Assembly (NCBI GenBank): GCA_963843535.1
Contig: CAWJKU010000002.1
Coordinates: 248,001-312,000, forward strand
Direction of reading: 5' to 3'
From: CAVUNY01 sp963843535
Lineage (GTDB): Bacteria > Chloroflexota > Anaerolineae > Anaerolineales > Anaerolineaceae
Length of the DNA stretch: 64,000 bases
Positions 42,280 through 50,928 of this stretch are shown one piece after another. The stretch's first letter is position 1. Every line of letters starts with the position of its first letter. A program made the translations under genes and the position numbers. The notes under the pieces are model-generated. The model did no database searches. It was not told the DNA's origin and saw only the letters and a list, made by a program, of their open reading frames with translations.

Positions 42280-42288
42280 GGAGATACT

Positions 42289-44067
42289 TTGGCAAAAAAG
42301 CACATCCCCGCCAGTTTACAATGGCGTACCATGGATATTCATCTACATACGCCGGCATCAAGCGATTATCAACAACCTGAGGTCAGCTACCTGGACATTT
42401 TACAACGTTCCGAAGCCCGAGGGTTGGATATCATCGCTTTTACCGATCACAACACCGTCGCCGGTTATCGGCGTATGCAAGAAGAAATTCAACAACTGGA
42501 ATTATTAGAAAAATTAAACCGGCTTTTACCGGACGAGAAGCAGCGGCTGCAAGAATATCGCCGGTTAAGAAACCGTGTTTTGGTGCTCCCCGGATTTGAA
42601 TTTACCGCGACCTTTGGTTTCCATATCATCGGGCTGTTCTCACCAGAAAAGCCTGTCCGCGAAATCGAACATTTACTACTGACATTAAACATATCCCCCG
42701 CAATCCTTGATAACGGCTCGGCGAATGTTGGCGCAACCGATGATGTGTTGACTGCATACCAATTGATTAACCAGGCTGGTGGGTTAGTTATCGCCGCCCA
42801 CGCGAATTCAACCAACGGCGTCGCAATGCGTGGTTTTAATTTCGGGGGGCAGACACGAATTGCCTATACGCAAGACCCTAACCTGCACGCCTTGGAAGTA
42901 ACCGATCTCGAACTGAAAGGCCCACGTTCTACGGCGGCATTTTTTAATGGAACAAAACCCGAATATCCTCGACGCATGCACTGCATCCAGGGCTCCGATG
43001 CGCACCGCTTGACCACAGACACCTCCCGCAAGAAGAATCCCGGGGTTGGCGACCGGCCAACCGATGTTTTGCTGCCCGATGTATCTTTTGAAGCCCTGCG
43101 CGAGCTCTTTTTAGGGAACGATTTCTCGAGAACTCGCCCAAATCGCCACAAAGAAGAACCGGCTTTTGACTTTATTCAAGCTGCTCTGGATGAGGGATCC
43201 AATATTATTCAGGATTTCCACGATAGCATGACCGTTCGCGGCGGAAAGCTTTATAACATCCTTGCCGACATTTGCGCGTTTTGCAACACAAATGGCGGAA
43301 CTTTGTATATTGGTATAAGCGCAGATCAAAAGAAGGGTTCCCAAGGTGTGCCAGATGTAGATCAGTCAGTTACTGCTCTTGAAAAAGAAATTTCAACCAG
43401 GATCACTCCCCCACTTACTTGTACCATCGATTCGCACGATTTTAAGGGAAAGAAAATTATCAGGGTGCTGGTCCCTCGCGGTGACGACCCTCCCTATGCG
43501 CTGGATGATAACAAAATTTATATTCGTGATGAAGCAGAGACAGGATTAGCCGTTCGTGATGAAATTGTTGGTCTGGTTCTGCGCGGAAAACAGGATCTGT
43601 TATACAAAACACCAGCAACCCCAGCTCGGATGGCAATGACCATATTGGAAAAAACACCGACTGCTCATCCACCATCTGCAGAAATGCCCGTGGAAAAAGA
43701 AAAACCGATGGATTTCATGCCGCGTACGGGGGTTGAAGTTATCCCAGATCTAAATCGTGAAGGCGGCAGGTATTTCACCATGCGTGATTTGCGCAATGGC
43801 AATGTGGTGAAAAATGTTACCCGATCATCGGCAAGGCGGTTATGGCATTACGCCATTTCTAAATATGATGAAGTGGCGCCAAAAATTCATCAACAAGATA
43901 TTCAATGGCAGGGAGATTTTGGCCTCCTCAATAGACGGCAGCAAAACAAAACCCTGTTGTTTGACCTGATACAAAAAATCCCGAATGGGTTCCGTTTTTA
44001 CTTTGGGGTAACCATGGACGGGATACACGGCCCGTGGAAAGAATTGGTCGGTGAAGAGGAAATTTGA
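42289..44067 (+). CDS. PHP-domain protein fused to an AlbA_2 domain
   Basis: Three-part protein of 592 residues. Residues about 14-290 form a PHP phosphoesterase with a full metal set: H18/H20 in IHLHTP, the DH of FTDHNT, the Glu of LPGFEF, AHANST and GSDAHR. Residues about 300-430 are an AlbA_2 (schlafen-type, divergent AAA_4) domain: KLYNILADICAFCNTNGGTL, YIGIS and KIYIRDEAET. The C-terminal 120 residues are a basic domain of unknown kind (RYFTMRDLRNGNVVKNVTRSSARRLW). The start codon is TTG at 42289, backed by AAGGAGA with six bases of spacing. The reaction is unknown. It overlaps moaB by one base. Confidence 0.88.
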   Translation: MAKKHIPASLQWRTMDIHLHTPASSDYQQPEVSYLDILQRSEARGLDIIAFTDHNTVAGYRRMQEEIQQLELLEKLNRLLPDEKQRLQEYRRLRNRVLVLPGFEFTATFGFHIIGLFSPEKPVREIEHLLLTLNISPAILDNGSANVGATDDVLTAYQLINQAGGLVIAAHANSTNGVAMRGFNFGGQTRIAYTQDPNLHALEVTDLELKGPRSTAAFFNGTKPEYPRRMHCIQGSDAHRLTTDTSRKKNPGVGDRPTDVLLPDVSFEALRELFLGNDFSRTRPNRHKEEPAFDFIQAALDEGSNIIQDFHDSMTVRGGKLYNILADICAFCNTNGGTLYIGISADQKKGSQGVPDVDQSVTALEKEISTRITPPLTCTIDSHDFKGKKIIRVLVPRGDDPPYALDDNKIYIRDEAETGLAVRDEIVGLVLRGKQDLLYKTPATPARMAMTILEKTPTAHPPSAEMPVEKEKPMDFMPRTGVEVIPDLNREGGRYFTMRDLRNGNVVKNVTRSSARRLWHYAISKYDEVAPKIHQQDIQWQGDFGLLNRRQQNKTLLFDLIQKIPNGFRFYFGVTMDGIHGPWKELVGEEEI

Positions 44068-44579
44068 TGCCGGTTCGCTGCGCTGTTTTGACAATTTCTG
44101 ATCGGTCTTTTTCAGGTCAGCGGGAAGATTCCTCCGGGCCAATACTGGTCCAGAAGGCGCGTGAAGCAGGGTGGGAAGTGGTAGCTACGAATATTGTTCC
44201 GGATGATTTTAACGCCATCCGGAATTATCTTATTGAATGGTGTGATCAAGATAAGGCGGACTTAATTCTCACCACCGGTGGCACAGGTTTTTCTGGCAGG
44301 GACATTACCCCTGAAGCCACGCAATCAGTCATCCAGCGCTTCACCCCCGGCCTGGCGGAAGCCATGCGCCAGAAGAGCCTGGAAAAAACGCCTCATGCAA
44401 TGTTATCAAGAGGGGTCGCGGGCATCCGCTCACGCAGTCTCATAATTAATTTCCCGGGCAGCCCAAAGGCCGCGGCAGAAAACTTAGATGTAGTCATACC
44501 GGTAATCACCCATGCTGTAGCGCTGCTGCGTGAGGATCCCAGTGCTGAACAGGGCCACCGCATCCAAGAGGAGAAATAA
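44067..44579 (+). CDS. moaB: MoaB/MogA-family molybdopterin adenylyltransferase
   Basis: Molybdenum cofactor biosynthesis protein of 170 residues: it adenylylates molybdopterin before metal insertion. Features: AVLTISDRSFSGQREDSSG at the start, the substrate loop LILTTGGTGFSGRD, and the C-terminal LIINFPGSPKAAAE. The start is ATG 44067 sharing bases with the previous stop, with GAGGA ahead; a TTG three bases earlier is less likely. It is 18 kb from the hydroxylase cluster but fits the same cofactor supply. It converges with the DUF58 gene, 15 bp gap. Confidence 0.93.
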   Translation: MPVRCAVLTISDRSFSGQREDSSGPILVQKAREAGWEVVATNIVPDDFNAIRNYLIEWCDQDKADLILTTGGTGFSGRDITPEATQSVIQRFTPGLAEAMRQKSLEKTPHAMLSRGVAGIRSRSLIINFPGSPKAAAENLDVVIPVITHAVALLREDPSAEQGHRIQEEK

Positions 44580-44594
44580 TCCCTGAGATATCGC

Positions 44595-45926
44595 CTAATT
44601 CGATTTTGGAGATTTCCCTCCCCCATCGACAAAACCACGTTCAAGCGCCTGGCGTAAGTCCATCCCCTTCTTCACCACACAGACAGGGATCTCACGGTGA
44701 TTTAATGTGAGAGATAAATAATCAACCCCATTTCCGCTGCCAAATGAGGCTCCATCCACAAGCACTACAACCGGTTTCATCCGCCGCATATGTAAAGCAT
44801 CCGCAGCCAGGGCGACCGTTTCGTGGTTAGAAGCAGTGACGATCACAACGATGCTCCCTCTGGGAATGTGAGAAACCTGAGCCTCAACCATGCCAAGTAA
44901 AGGCAGTTCACCTTCGTCTTCCAAGAAAGCCAGATTTTCCAGTATCTTGGTAAGCTGGCGCTCACCTCGTTCGGCTGGCAGCGCAATCGAAATCTGCCCG
45001 GAGCTCATCATCCCCACTGCCAGGCCCTGGCGCAAGAAATAACTGGCTACTGAGGCTGATACGCTGACCGAATACTCAAATGTGTCGGTTGGCAAACTGA
45101 ATTCATATCGGTTCTTCCACAACCAAAATCGATCAGCGGGTGGAATCACGATATCATCTGGATGGCTGTAATGCACGCTCTTCTGTGCATCTAGCAGGAT
45201 CCAAACATCTGCCTGAGGATCCTGGTCGAATTCTTTCACCATAAACCGGTCCCTGCGTACAGTTGTCGGCCAATGAATACGTTTTAATGGGTCGCCTGGG
45301 GCATATTCACGGACACCAGCCGCATGCGGGGTTACCTCAGGCGTCTTCCGCTGCTGCAGCCTGCCTCCAGAAAGTAAACCGGGGGGAAAAGCGAAATTGG
45401 CTAACCTCACAAAATATGGTAAAACCAGGACTTTGTTGTCGGTCGCTATCGTTTGGTAAAACGCAAAGAGGCCAAACGGATCACCTGAATATAATTCGGT
45501 AGGCCCCAGATCAAATTCTCCGCGTTGGGTCAATAACGTATAAGATGAATATGTGCGAACTTCTCGAGCCCCGATCCAGGAAAAGACCCGTGATCCGCTC
45601 GATCCGGGTAAATCTGATTTGTCTCGCACCTCCAGCCATAACCGGATGATCGGCAAATTGTTTGAGATCTCAAAGTGCTCCTCGAAAACATCTCCCAACT
45701 GCTGGCGAAATCCTCGTCCGATACGTTTTAATTTCAAGCCTTTAATAGAGATAAAAGCCCAAATCCAGCTCACAACAATTAACAGGACAGAGATATACAT
45801 CAAACGGTATGGAATCGCGATGCTCTCTGGCGGGAAGTTCGGTGCCAGTACAGGCAGCAAGTAAACTCCCAAAAAACCAGCCACGAATATGATCAGCGCT
45901 CCCCAAAAGACACGCCTGACAATCAT
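44595..45926 (-). CDS. DUF58 protein, partner of MoxR
   Basis: Membrane protein of 443 residues with two N-terminal membrane helices (8-55) followed by a beta-rich region and the DUF58 signature (REYAPGDPLKRIHWPTTVRRD), where the fold resembles a von Willebrand A domain. VWILLDAQKS and IVVIVTASN are the likely VWA strands. MoxR-DUF58 pairs are widely conserved and thought to act as chaperones in maturing complexes. It overlaps moxR by ATGA. An adjacent transglutaminase gene, common in such operons, is absent here. Confidence 0.9.
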   Translation of the reverse strand: MIVRRVFWGALIIFVAGFLGVYLLPVLAPNFPPESIAIPYRLMYISVLLIVVSWIWAFISIKGLKLKRIGRGFRQQLGDVFEEHFEISNNLPIIRLWLEVRDKSDLPGSSGSRVFSWIGAREVRTYSSYTLLTQRGEFDLGPTELYSGDPFGLFAFYQTIATDNKVLVLPYFVRLANFAFPPGLLSGGRLQQRKTPEVTPHAAGVREYAPGDPLKRIHWPTTVRRDRFMVKEFDQDPQADVWILLDAQKSVHYSHPDDIVIPPADRFWLWKNRYEFSLPTDTFEYSVSVSASVASYFLRQGLAVGMMSSGQISIALPAERGERQLTKILENLAFLEDEGELPLLGMVEAQVSHIPRGSIVVIVTASNHETVALAADALHMRRMKPVVVLVDGASFGSGNGVDYLSLTLNHREIPVCVVKKGMDLRQALERGFVDGGGKSPKSN

Positions 45927-46903
45927 TGGCTGACCGCCCGCTGGTTCATCTCTCCTCCTGGAACTGCCACCGCTTTCAAGGTTTCCTGGACAATTTGCGT
46001 GGAAGTAATATCCCTTAACCGAGCAGAGGGGTTAATCATGATCCTGTGCGCAAGAACATGCTCCGCAATTGCTTTTATATCATCGGGCAGAACATAATCC
46101 CGTCCTATGATCGCCGCCGCCCAGGCCTGACCCGCCTTAAACAAGCCGAGACTTCCCCGAGGGCTTGATCCCAGGTAGACATCGGTGCTTTCCCGTGTTG
46201 TCCTGACAAGCTCAACGATATATCGTTTTACTGCGGGCGATACATAGACATGTTTTATGGCTTCCTGCATCATTGTCAGCTCTTCAACGCTCATCACCGT
46301 CTCAAGGGTCTCGATCGGGTGGCGCAGCTGTTGAAGCTCAAGGACAAGTATTTCATCTGCCAGACCAGGATATCCGAGCCGGATGCGCATCAGAAAGCGG
46401 TCTAACTGCGCCTCGGGTAGAGGAAATGTGCCTTCGTATTCAATAGGGTTTTGGGTTGCCAGCACCAGGAAGGGGCGCGGTAAGAGATGCGTAATCCCAT
46501 CCACAGTCATCTGATGTTCTTCCATCGCCTCAAGCAATGCCGATTGGGTCTTCGGTGTCGCCCTGTTAATTTCATCTGCGAGCAGCACCTGTGTCATTAA
46601 TGGCCCGGCGCGAAACTCAAAATCACGGGTGACCTGGTTAAATATCGATACGCCTGTCACATCGCTGGGCAGCATATCGGGGGTAAATTGAATGCGGCTG
46701 AAGGTGCAGCCCAGCGACCGCGCAAGGCTGCGCGCCAACATGGTTTTTCCAACGCCAGGCACATCTTCAATTAACAAATGTCCCTGACATAATAATCCAA
46801 TAATTACCAGTTCCAGAGTTTGTCGCTTGCCTACAATTACTTTCTCAAGATTGCTGATAATTCTTTGCGAATATTCTTGAATCGATGAGACAGGCATATC
46901 CAT
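45923..46903 (-). CDS. MoxR-family AAA+ ATPase
   Basis: AAA+ ATPase of 326 residues: Walker A EDVPGVGKTMLARSLA, Walker B VLLADEINRATPKTQSALLEAMEE, sensor 1 LATQNPIEYEGTFPLPEAQLDRF and the C-terminal lid LGSSPRGSLGLFKAGQ. All MoxR hallmarks are complete. The ATG follows AGGAG. It is the first gene of the MoxR-DUF58 pair; its 41-bp upstream gap follows the stop of the YfhO-like gene, so it could be driven by the same operon. Confidence 0.96.
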   Translation of the reverse strand: MDMPVSSIQEYSQRIISNLEKVIVGKRQTLELVIIGLLCQGHLLIEDVPGVGKTMLARSLARSLGCTFSRIQFTPDMLPSDVTGVSIFNQVTRDFEFRAGPLMTQVLLADEINRATPKTQSALLEAMEEHQMTVDGITHLLPRPFLVLATQNPIEYEGTFPLPEAQLDRFLMRIRLGYPGLADEILVLELQQLRHPIETLETVMSVEELTMMQEAIKHVYVSPAVKRYIVELVRTTRESTDVYLGSSPRGSLGLFKAGQAWAAAIIGRDYVLPDDIKAIAEHVLAHRIMINPSARLRDITSTQIVQETLKAVAVPGGEMNQRAVSQ

Positions 46904-46944
46904 GTGAAGTTCTCCTAAAATGAGCCTTGTTTTTCCAACAGTGA

Positions 46945-49296
46945 TTATTTTACTCGATGCTTGGAAAATAAGAAAATTAATACCATAAATATCAAGCTAA
47001 TAAAAGTAACCAAACCCCCAAAATAAAATGATTTTGGGCGATACTCGAACTTAATTGTATGAAAGCCATTTTCGATAGGAACGGCACGAAATAAAACGTC
47101 AGCTTTGTAAATTGGTGTTTCAACCTCATCTATCCAGGCAGTCCATCCTGGATACCAGGAATCTGCCAGAAACACGTAGCCGTCGCCACTCGCCTGGATT
47201 TTCATACTCAAAGATCCAGGAGCATCCTCAATAATATTCCATGTCGCGGAAGTCACTGTTGAGCACCCCGCCTTCTGCATTGAACTACTTGCCTCCAAGA
47301 ATACTTTGCGGAATAAAACAGTTTGATCTGAGCTAAAATCAGTTTCTTTAAGCGATTTCCACGCTGTGTTTTCATCTATGAGCAGATCAGCGCAAGAATA
47401 CCAGCGAATACGCTGATGACCGCTGATTGGTTTGGCGATCACCCCCAGGGGATCAGAAATATCTCTTTCAATCTCTACGCTGACGTCCATTAATTGGTAG
47501 AGCTGATCTCGGGCGGGCGACGGTAACCCTGCCAGCCATTCCATCCAACTGGCATAACTCTCCTGAATGAGCGGATCGAAATTATTTACATATTGGAATT
47601 GGCTTTGCCGGATCAAGTTCATATTTGGTAACGCGATCAAACGCAGATTGTTCCAATCTTCAATCGGTGCGTAATCAGAGAATCGGAAAAAACGGCGAAA
47701 TTTTATGTCGTATTCTAATTGTGCATCCATCACCACCCTTCCAGCGGTTTGAGGAACGACTGCATTTATAAATTTTTCTGAAAATAAACTGGTCGGCACG
47801 GTGGGCTGAAGAGGCCAATTCGCCCATAGTAAATCCAGCATTAACCAACCAATCACAGCCCATTCCCAAATAATTCTTGTCTTTGATAAATCAGGTTCAG
47901 ATGGTTTTTTCAAGGTAAGCAGGCAGATCCCTGTTGCCCAAACACCCATTAATGCGGTAGCTTCGATGAAGGTAATTTTAATTTCCCGCAGGATCACCCA
48001 GGTGATCAGCGCCCCAAGAGTGACTGCCAGGGAAGCCACGGTCAAACGTCTGAATTGCCTGAGTACTTTGCCAACCGGCCGGCTCCAGCCTATCGACCCT
48101 ATCCCTGCCAGTATTGACAGCATAAAGACCAGCCATACGAGCCAACGAGCTGGCGCATTAAACAGGCCAAAAGTCGGGATGTATTTGTATAAAAATGGAA
48201 ATACCGGGGTATTATTCCCCAATGCCAGTAGGAGACTCACCACCGCCGTTCCCCATGCCAGCCGGATGAATGGCTGAAATGGATTTTGCTTTTGACTGCG
48301 CCGAAATACGAATACTGTGGTGATTGCTAAAAATAAAGGAAGCAACCCGATATAAATCGCGTCTTCCCAAAAACTGGCATAACCCCAATAATTGCCTGTG
48401 CCCGGATTGCCAAAAAGGTTTGGCGCCAGCAGTGTCAACAGCCGCCAGGGCCAAAATGAATACGTCGATCCGAGCTCATAATCTACTGCCGTAGAACGTT
48501 GGGATGAGATTAAATATTCAACTGTCGGGATTAATTGGATGGCAGCCAGGCCAGCTGAAATTATTCCGTGGTAAAGCAGTATCCACACCCCCTTCACAGC
48601 ACTCTTCCACCCACCATTTACCCATCCACCACTGAAAACCCACAAAGTGGTCAATAAAACAGTATACCAGGTTAACTGGGCATGACCGGCGAGAAGCTGC
48701 ATGGTTAAGCAAATAATCAAAGCGAATGAGAACCGCTTGTGCAGGTTGGCGCTGTCCCTGACCGGCATGGCTATCGCGCTGGCGCTCCAAACGACCCAAG
48801 GCAGCCACGCACCTGCCCAAATCATTGTATAAAAACCCGTCCGAGCCATAAAGTAACCACTCATGGCGAAGCTCAAGCCGCTGATGGTCTGTGCCATTGG
48901 ATTTCCCCCCAACCGGCGCATCAAAAAAACCATCCCAATTCCTGCCCAGGCCAGATGCAGTGGGATCAGCAGCGTTTGGGCCCATGCCAGGGCTGGCGTA
49001 CCTCCGATTGAGGCAAAAATATACCCCAACCAGGTGGGTGGATAAAATAATGCCAGCTGGTAATTTGCCATAAATGGCGCCCCCATGCCATTCATTGGAT
49101 TCCACAAAGGAATGATCCCCTGGCTGATTTGCTGCCAGGCATAAGATTGCCAGGGGATAAATTGGAGCGCAGGCAAACCCCAAAACAATGTACGACCGGT
49201 GATTAACGGCCCGGCAAATAAAATAAACGGCGCCAGAACAACAGGCAGAAATGAGGAACGAAAAATTTTCAATATAAAGGGATCTCTCACAGGCAC
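46945..49296 (-). CDS. YfhO-like multi-spanning membrane protein (copy 2)
   Basis: Integral membrane protein of 783 residues and a dozen or more membrane segments, of the YfhO family (GT-C-like, tied in Firmicutes to glycosylation of envelope polymers). Family features: a periplasmic loop near the start with the pattern IPLWNPMNGMGAPFMANYQLALFYPP, and the C-terminal beta domain ending FLADSWYPGWTAWIDEVET and HTIKFEYRP. The second C-terminal stretch matches that of the protein at 50853-53027. The start is GTG 49296, immediately after the previous stop, with no clear ribosome site; translational coupling is likely. It is the last gene of the four-gene set; function unproven. Confidence 0.82.
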   Translation of the reverse strand: MPVRDPFILKIFRSSFLPVVLAPFILFAGPLITGRTLFWGLPALQFIPWQSYAWQQISQGIIPLWNPMNGMGAPFMANYQLALFYPPTWLGYIFASIGGTPALAWAQTLLIPLHLAWAGIGMVFLMRRLGGNPMAQTISGLSFAMSGYFMARTGFYTMIWAGAWLPWVVWSASAIAMPVRDSANLHKRFSFALIICLTMQLLAGHAQLTWYTVLLTTLWVFSGGWVNGGWKSAVKGVWILLYHGIISAGLAAIQLIPTVEYLISSQRSTAVDYELGSTYSFWPWRLLTLLAPNLFGNPGTGNYWGYASFWEDAIYIGLLPLFLAITTVFVFRRSQKQNPFQPFIRLAWGTAVVSLLLALGNNTPVFPFLYKYIPTFGLFNAPARWLVWLVFMLSILAGIGSIGWSRPVGKVLRQFRRLTVASLAVTLGALITWVILREIKITFIEATALMGVWATGICLLTLKKPSEPDLSKTRIIWEWAVIGWLMLDLLWANWPLQPTVPTSLFSEKFINAVVPQTAGRVVMDAQLEYDIKFRRFFRFSDYAPIEDWNNLRLIALPNMNLIRQSQFQYVNNFDPLIQESYASWMEWLAGLPSPARDQLYQLMDVSVEIERDISDPLGVIAKPISGHQRIRWYSCADLLIDENTAWKSLKETDFSSDQTVLFRKVFLEASSSMQKAGCSTVTSATWNIIEDAPGSLSMKIQASGDGYVFLADSWYPGWTAWIDEVETPIYKADVLFRAVPIENGFHTIKFEYRPKSFYFGGLVTFISLIFMVLIFLFSKHRVK

Positions 49297-50928
49297 TTAT
49301 TGTTTCACTTCGAAAATCTGGTAGGTAGAGTTTTGGTATAACCTTTCCAATTCAGACCAGCTCACCGGATCCCATGAACCTAACTCGCGTTCTGCCGGAC
49401 CCCAGATTAAATAGCGGATCGAATACTGGTCGAAAATTATATTTCGCCGGTCATCAGTGGTTTTCGAGTCGAAACACTCCTTGACTTCTCTTTTCGTTTC
49501 TTCCAAATTAACGCTTTCTGGCCCGTGCCCAATGACCGTCCTCACTGCTGCCCATGCCGGGATTGTGTTTGATGTATCGTAAGCCGCCATAACAACCGGG
49601 AAATTTTTCACTCTTTCGCTGAGGAACACAAATGAGCTGATTTCATCAGCCGGTCGATATACCGGACGGTTTGTTTGCAATACGGTAAAAATACTACCCG
49701 TGTAGATCAGAATCGCGGACAGGAATGTGGTCGCAAGGAATGCTGCTCCCAGCCGCCTTCGATTGGCTTGCATTGACCGTAAACCAGTAATTGCTAAAAC
49801 AACCATTGCCGCCCAGGTACCTTCTGGCAACCTTCTCTGTAGATTATATGGAAAATAAGCCAGAACAGGTAAAAGAAAGACCCACGCCATTATTACAAGC
49901 CCTTCCAACCGCTTTTCCTGTATTATTTGCCGGATACCAAGGTATACGAAAGGGATCAAAACCACATAACCCAGCAAATAATCGACAGGAGGGGGACTTT
50001 GAATAATATTTTGAGCAGACCATATTTTTAGAAAAGGATCGAGAGCAAAGGAAATAACGGTATAAACCACAATTGGCGCTGAACATAAAACCATTACCGC
50101 CCCATTTACCAGCCCTTTTTGCCTGATAAAAGATGATAATGGTTTATTCCTTGAACGTACCTGGCGTATTAAAATATCCACGCCAATCACAAACCAGCCC
50201 ACGACCACAGTAAGAGGCTGCATCAGACCCATAACAATCCACAACAATCCATTTAGCAACCTATCATTAACATGATAATCTCGCTCATATCCACGCCAAT
50301 ACGCCAGGATACCCAATAGTAAAAGGCCGCGAGCCATAGACAAATGGGGTAAGGTGAACAACGATAAAAAACCAAATGTTTCCGGAGAATAAAATTCTAA
50401 AGGCAGGCGGCCTCCCCATAAACCCTGAAAACCGAATAAATTCAACCATCCCAATCCGCCACCTAAGACCGCAATTGCCGTCCCCAGTTTTCGCAGGCCG
50501 GGTTCATGGAGAAAATAACCGACAAACTTGTATGTGGCAGCAATCATGACAAAACCGCCGGCCCAACGAAATAACTGGAATAATGCTACTAACTGAGCGT
50601 GCTGTCCCGGTGGAGCGGTTAATTTTCCAAGCAGCAGGTAAGGTAGAAACGCAAGAAATCCACTTTGGGGATAAGCCGTGTAAGGTGTTCTAAATAACCA
50701 TTCTCCCTGGCCCCCCAACAACATTTTGGCTATGTATGAATTCCCATCCTCTACGCCTAAAAAGAAACCGGTGAACTGCCAGCCACTCCCCTCCTGCCAG
50801 AAACCCAATACAAAAGGTAGAGTGGTTATACCCAGGACAATGACCGAAAATATTAGAATCCACTTTTTTTCTGAGGGTGCCAATATCCACTCCGTGAAAT
50901 CCAGGTTTGATATATTACCCACAACCAC
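49297..50928 (-). CDS. multi-spanning membrane protein, GT-C-like (copy 2 of short type)
   Basis: Membrane protein of about 543 residues. It is paralogous to the product at 52999-54528: both share GNSYIAKM / GNSYLAKM with a following GEW (residues about 62-80) and a C-terminal soluble segment with RYLIWGPAERELG versus RYIFWGPRERRLG. Its acidic loop near residue 58 (GVEDGNSY) could be a metal-binding site of a GT-C glycosyltransferase. The GTG at 50928 overlaps the preceding gene by 76 bp; a GTG at 50922 has AGGGTGG before it and may be the true start. Substrate unknown. Confidence 0.78.
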   Translation of the reverse strand: MVVGNISNLDFTEWILAPSEKKWILIFSVIVLGITTLPFVLGFWQEGSGWQFTGFFLGVEDGNSYIAKMLLGGQGEWLFRTPYTAYPQSGFLAFLPYLLLGKLTAPPGQHAQLVALFQLFRWAGGFVMIAATYKFVGYFLHEPGLRKLGTAIAVLGGGLGWLNLFGFQGLWGGRLPLEFYSPETFGFLSLFTLPHLSMARGLLLLGILAYWRGYERDYHVNDRLLNGLLWIVMGLMQPLTVVVGWFVIGVDILIRQVRSRNKPLSSFIRQKGLVNGAVMVLCSAPIVVYTVISFALDPFLKIWSAQNIIQSPPPVDYLLGYVVLIPFVYLGIRQIIQEKRLEGLVIMAWVFLLPVLAYFPYNLQRRLPEGTWAAMVVLAITGLRSMQANRRRLGAAFLATTFLSAILIYTGSIFTVLQTNRPVYRPADEISSFVFLSERVKNFPVVMAAYDTSNTIPAWAAVRTVIGHGPESVNLEETKREVKECFDSKTTDDRRNIIFDQYSIRYLIWGPAERELGSWDPVSWSELERLYQNSTYQIFEVKQ

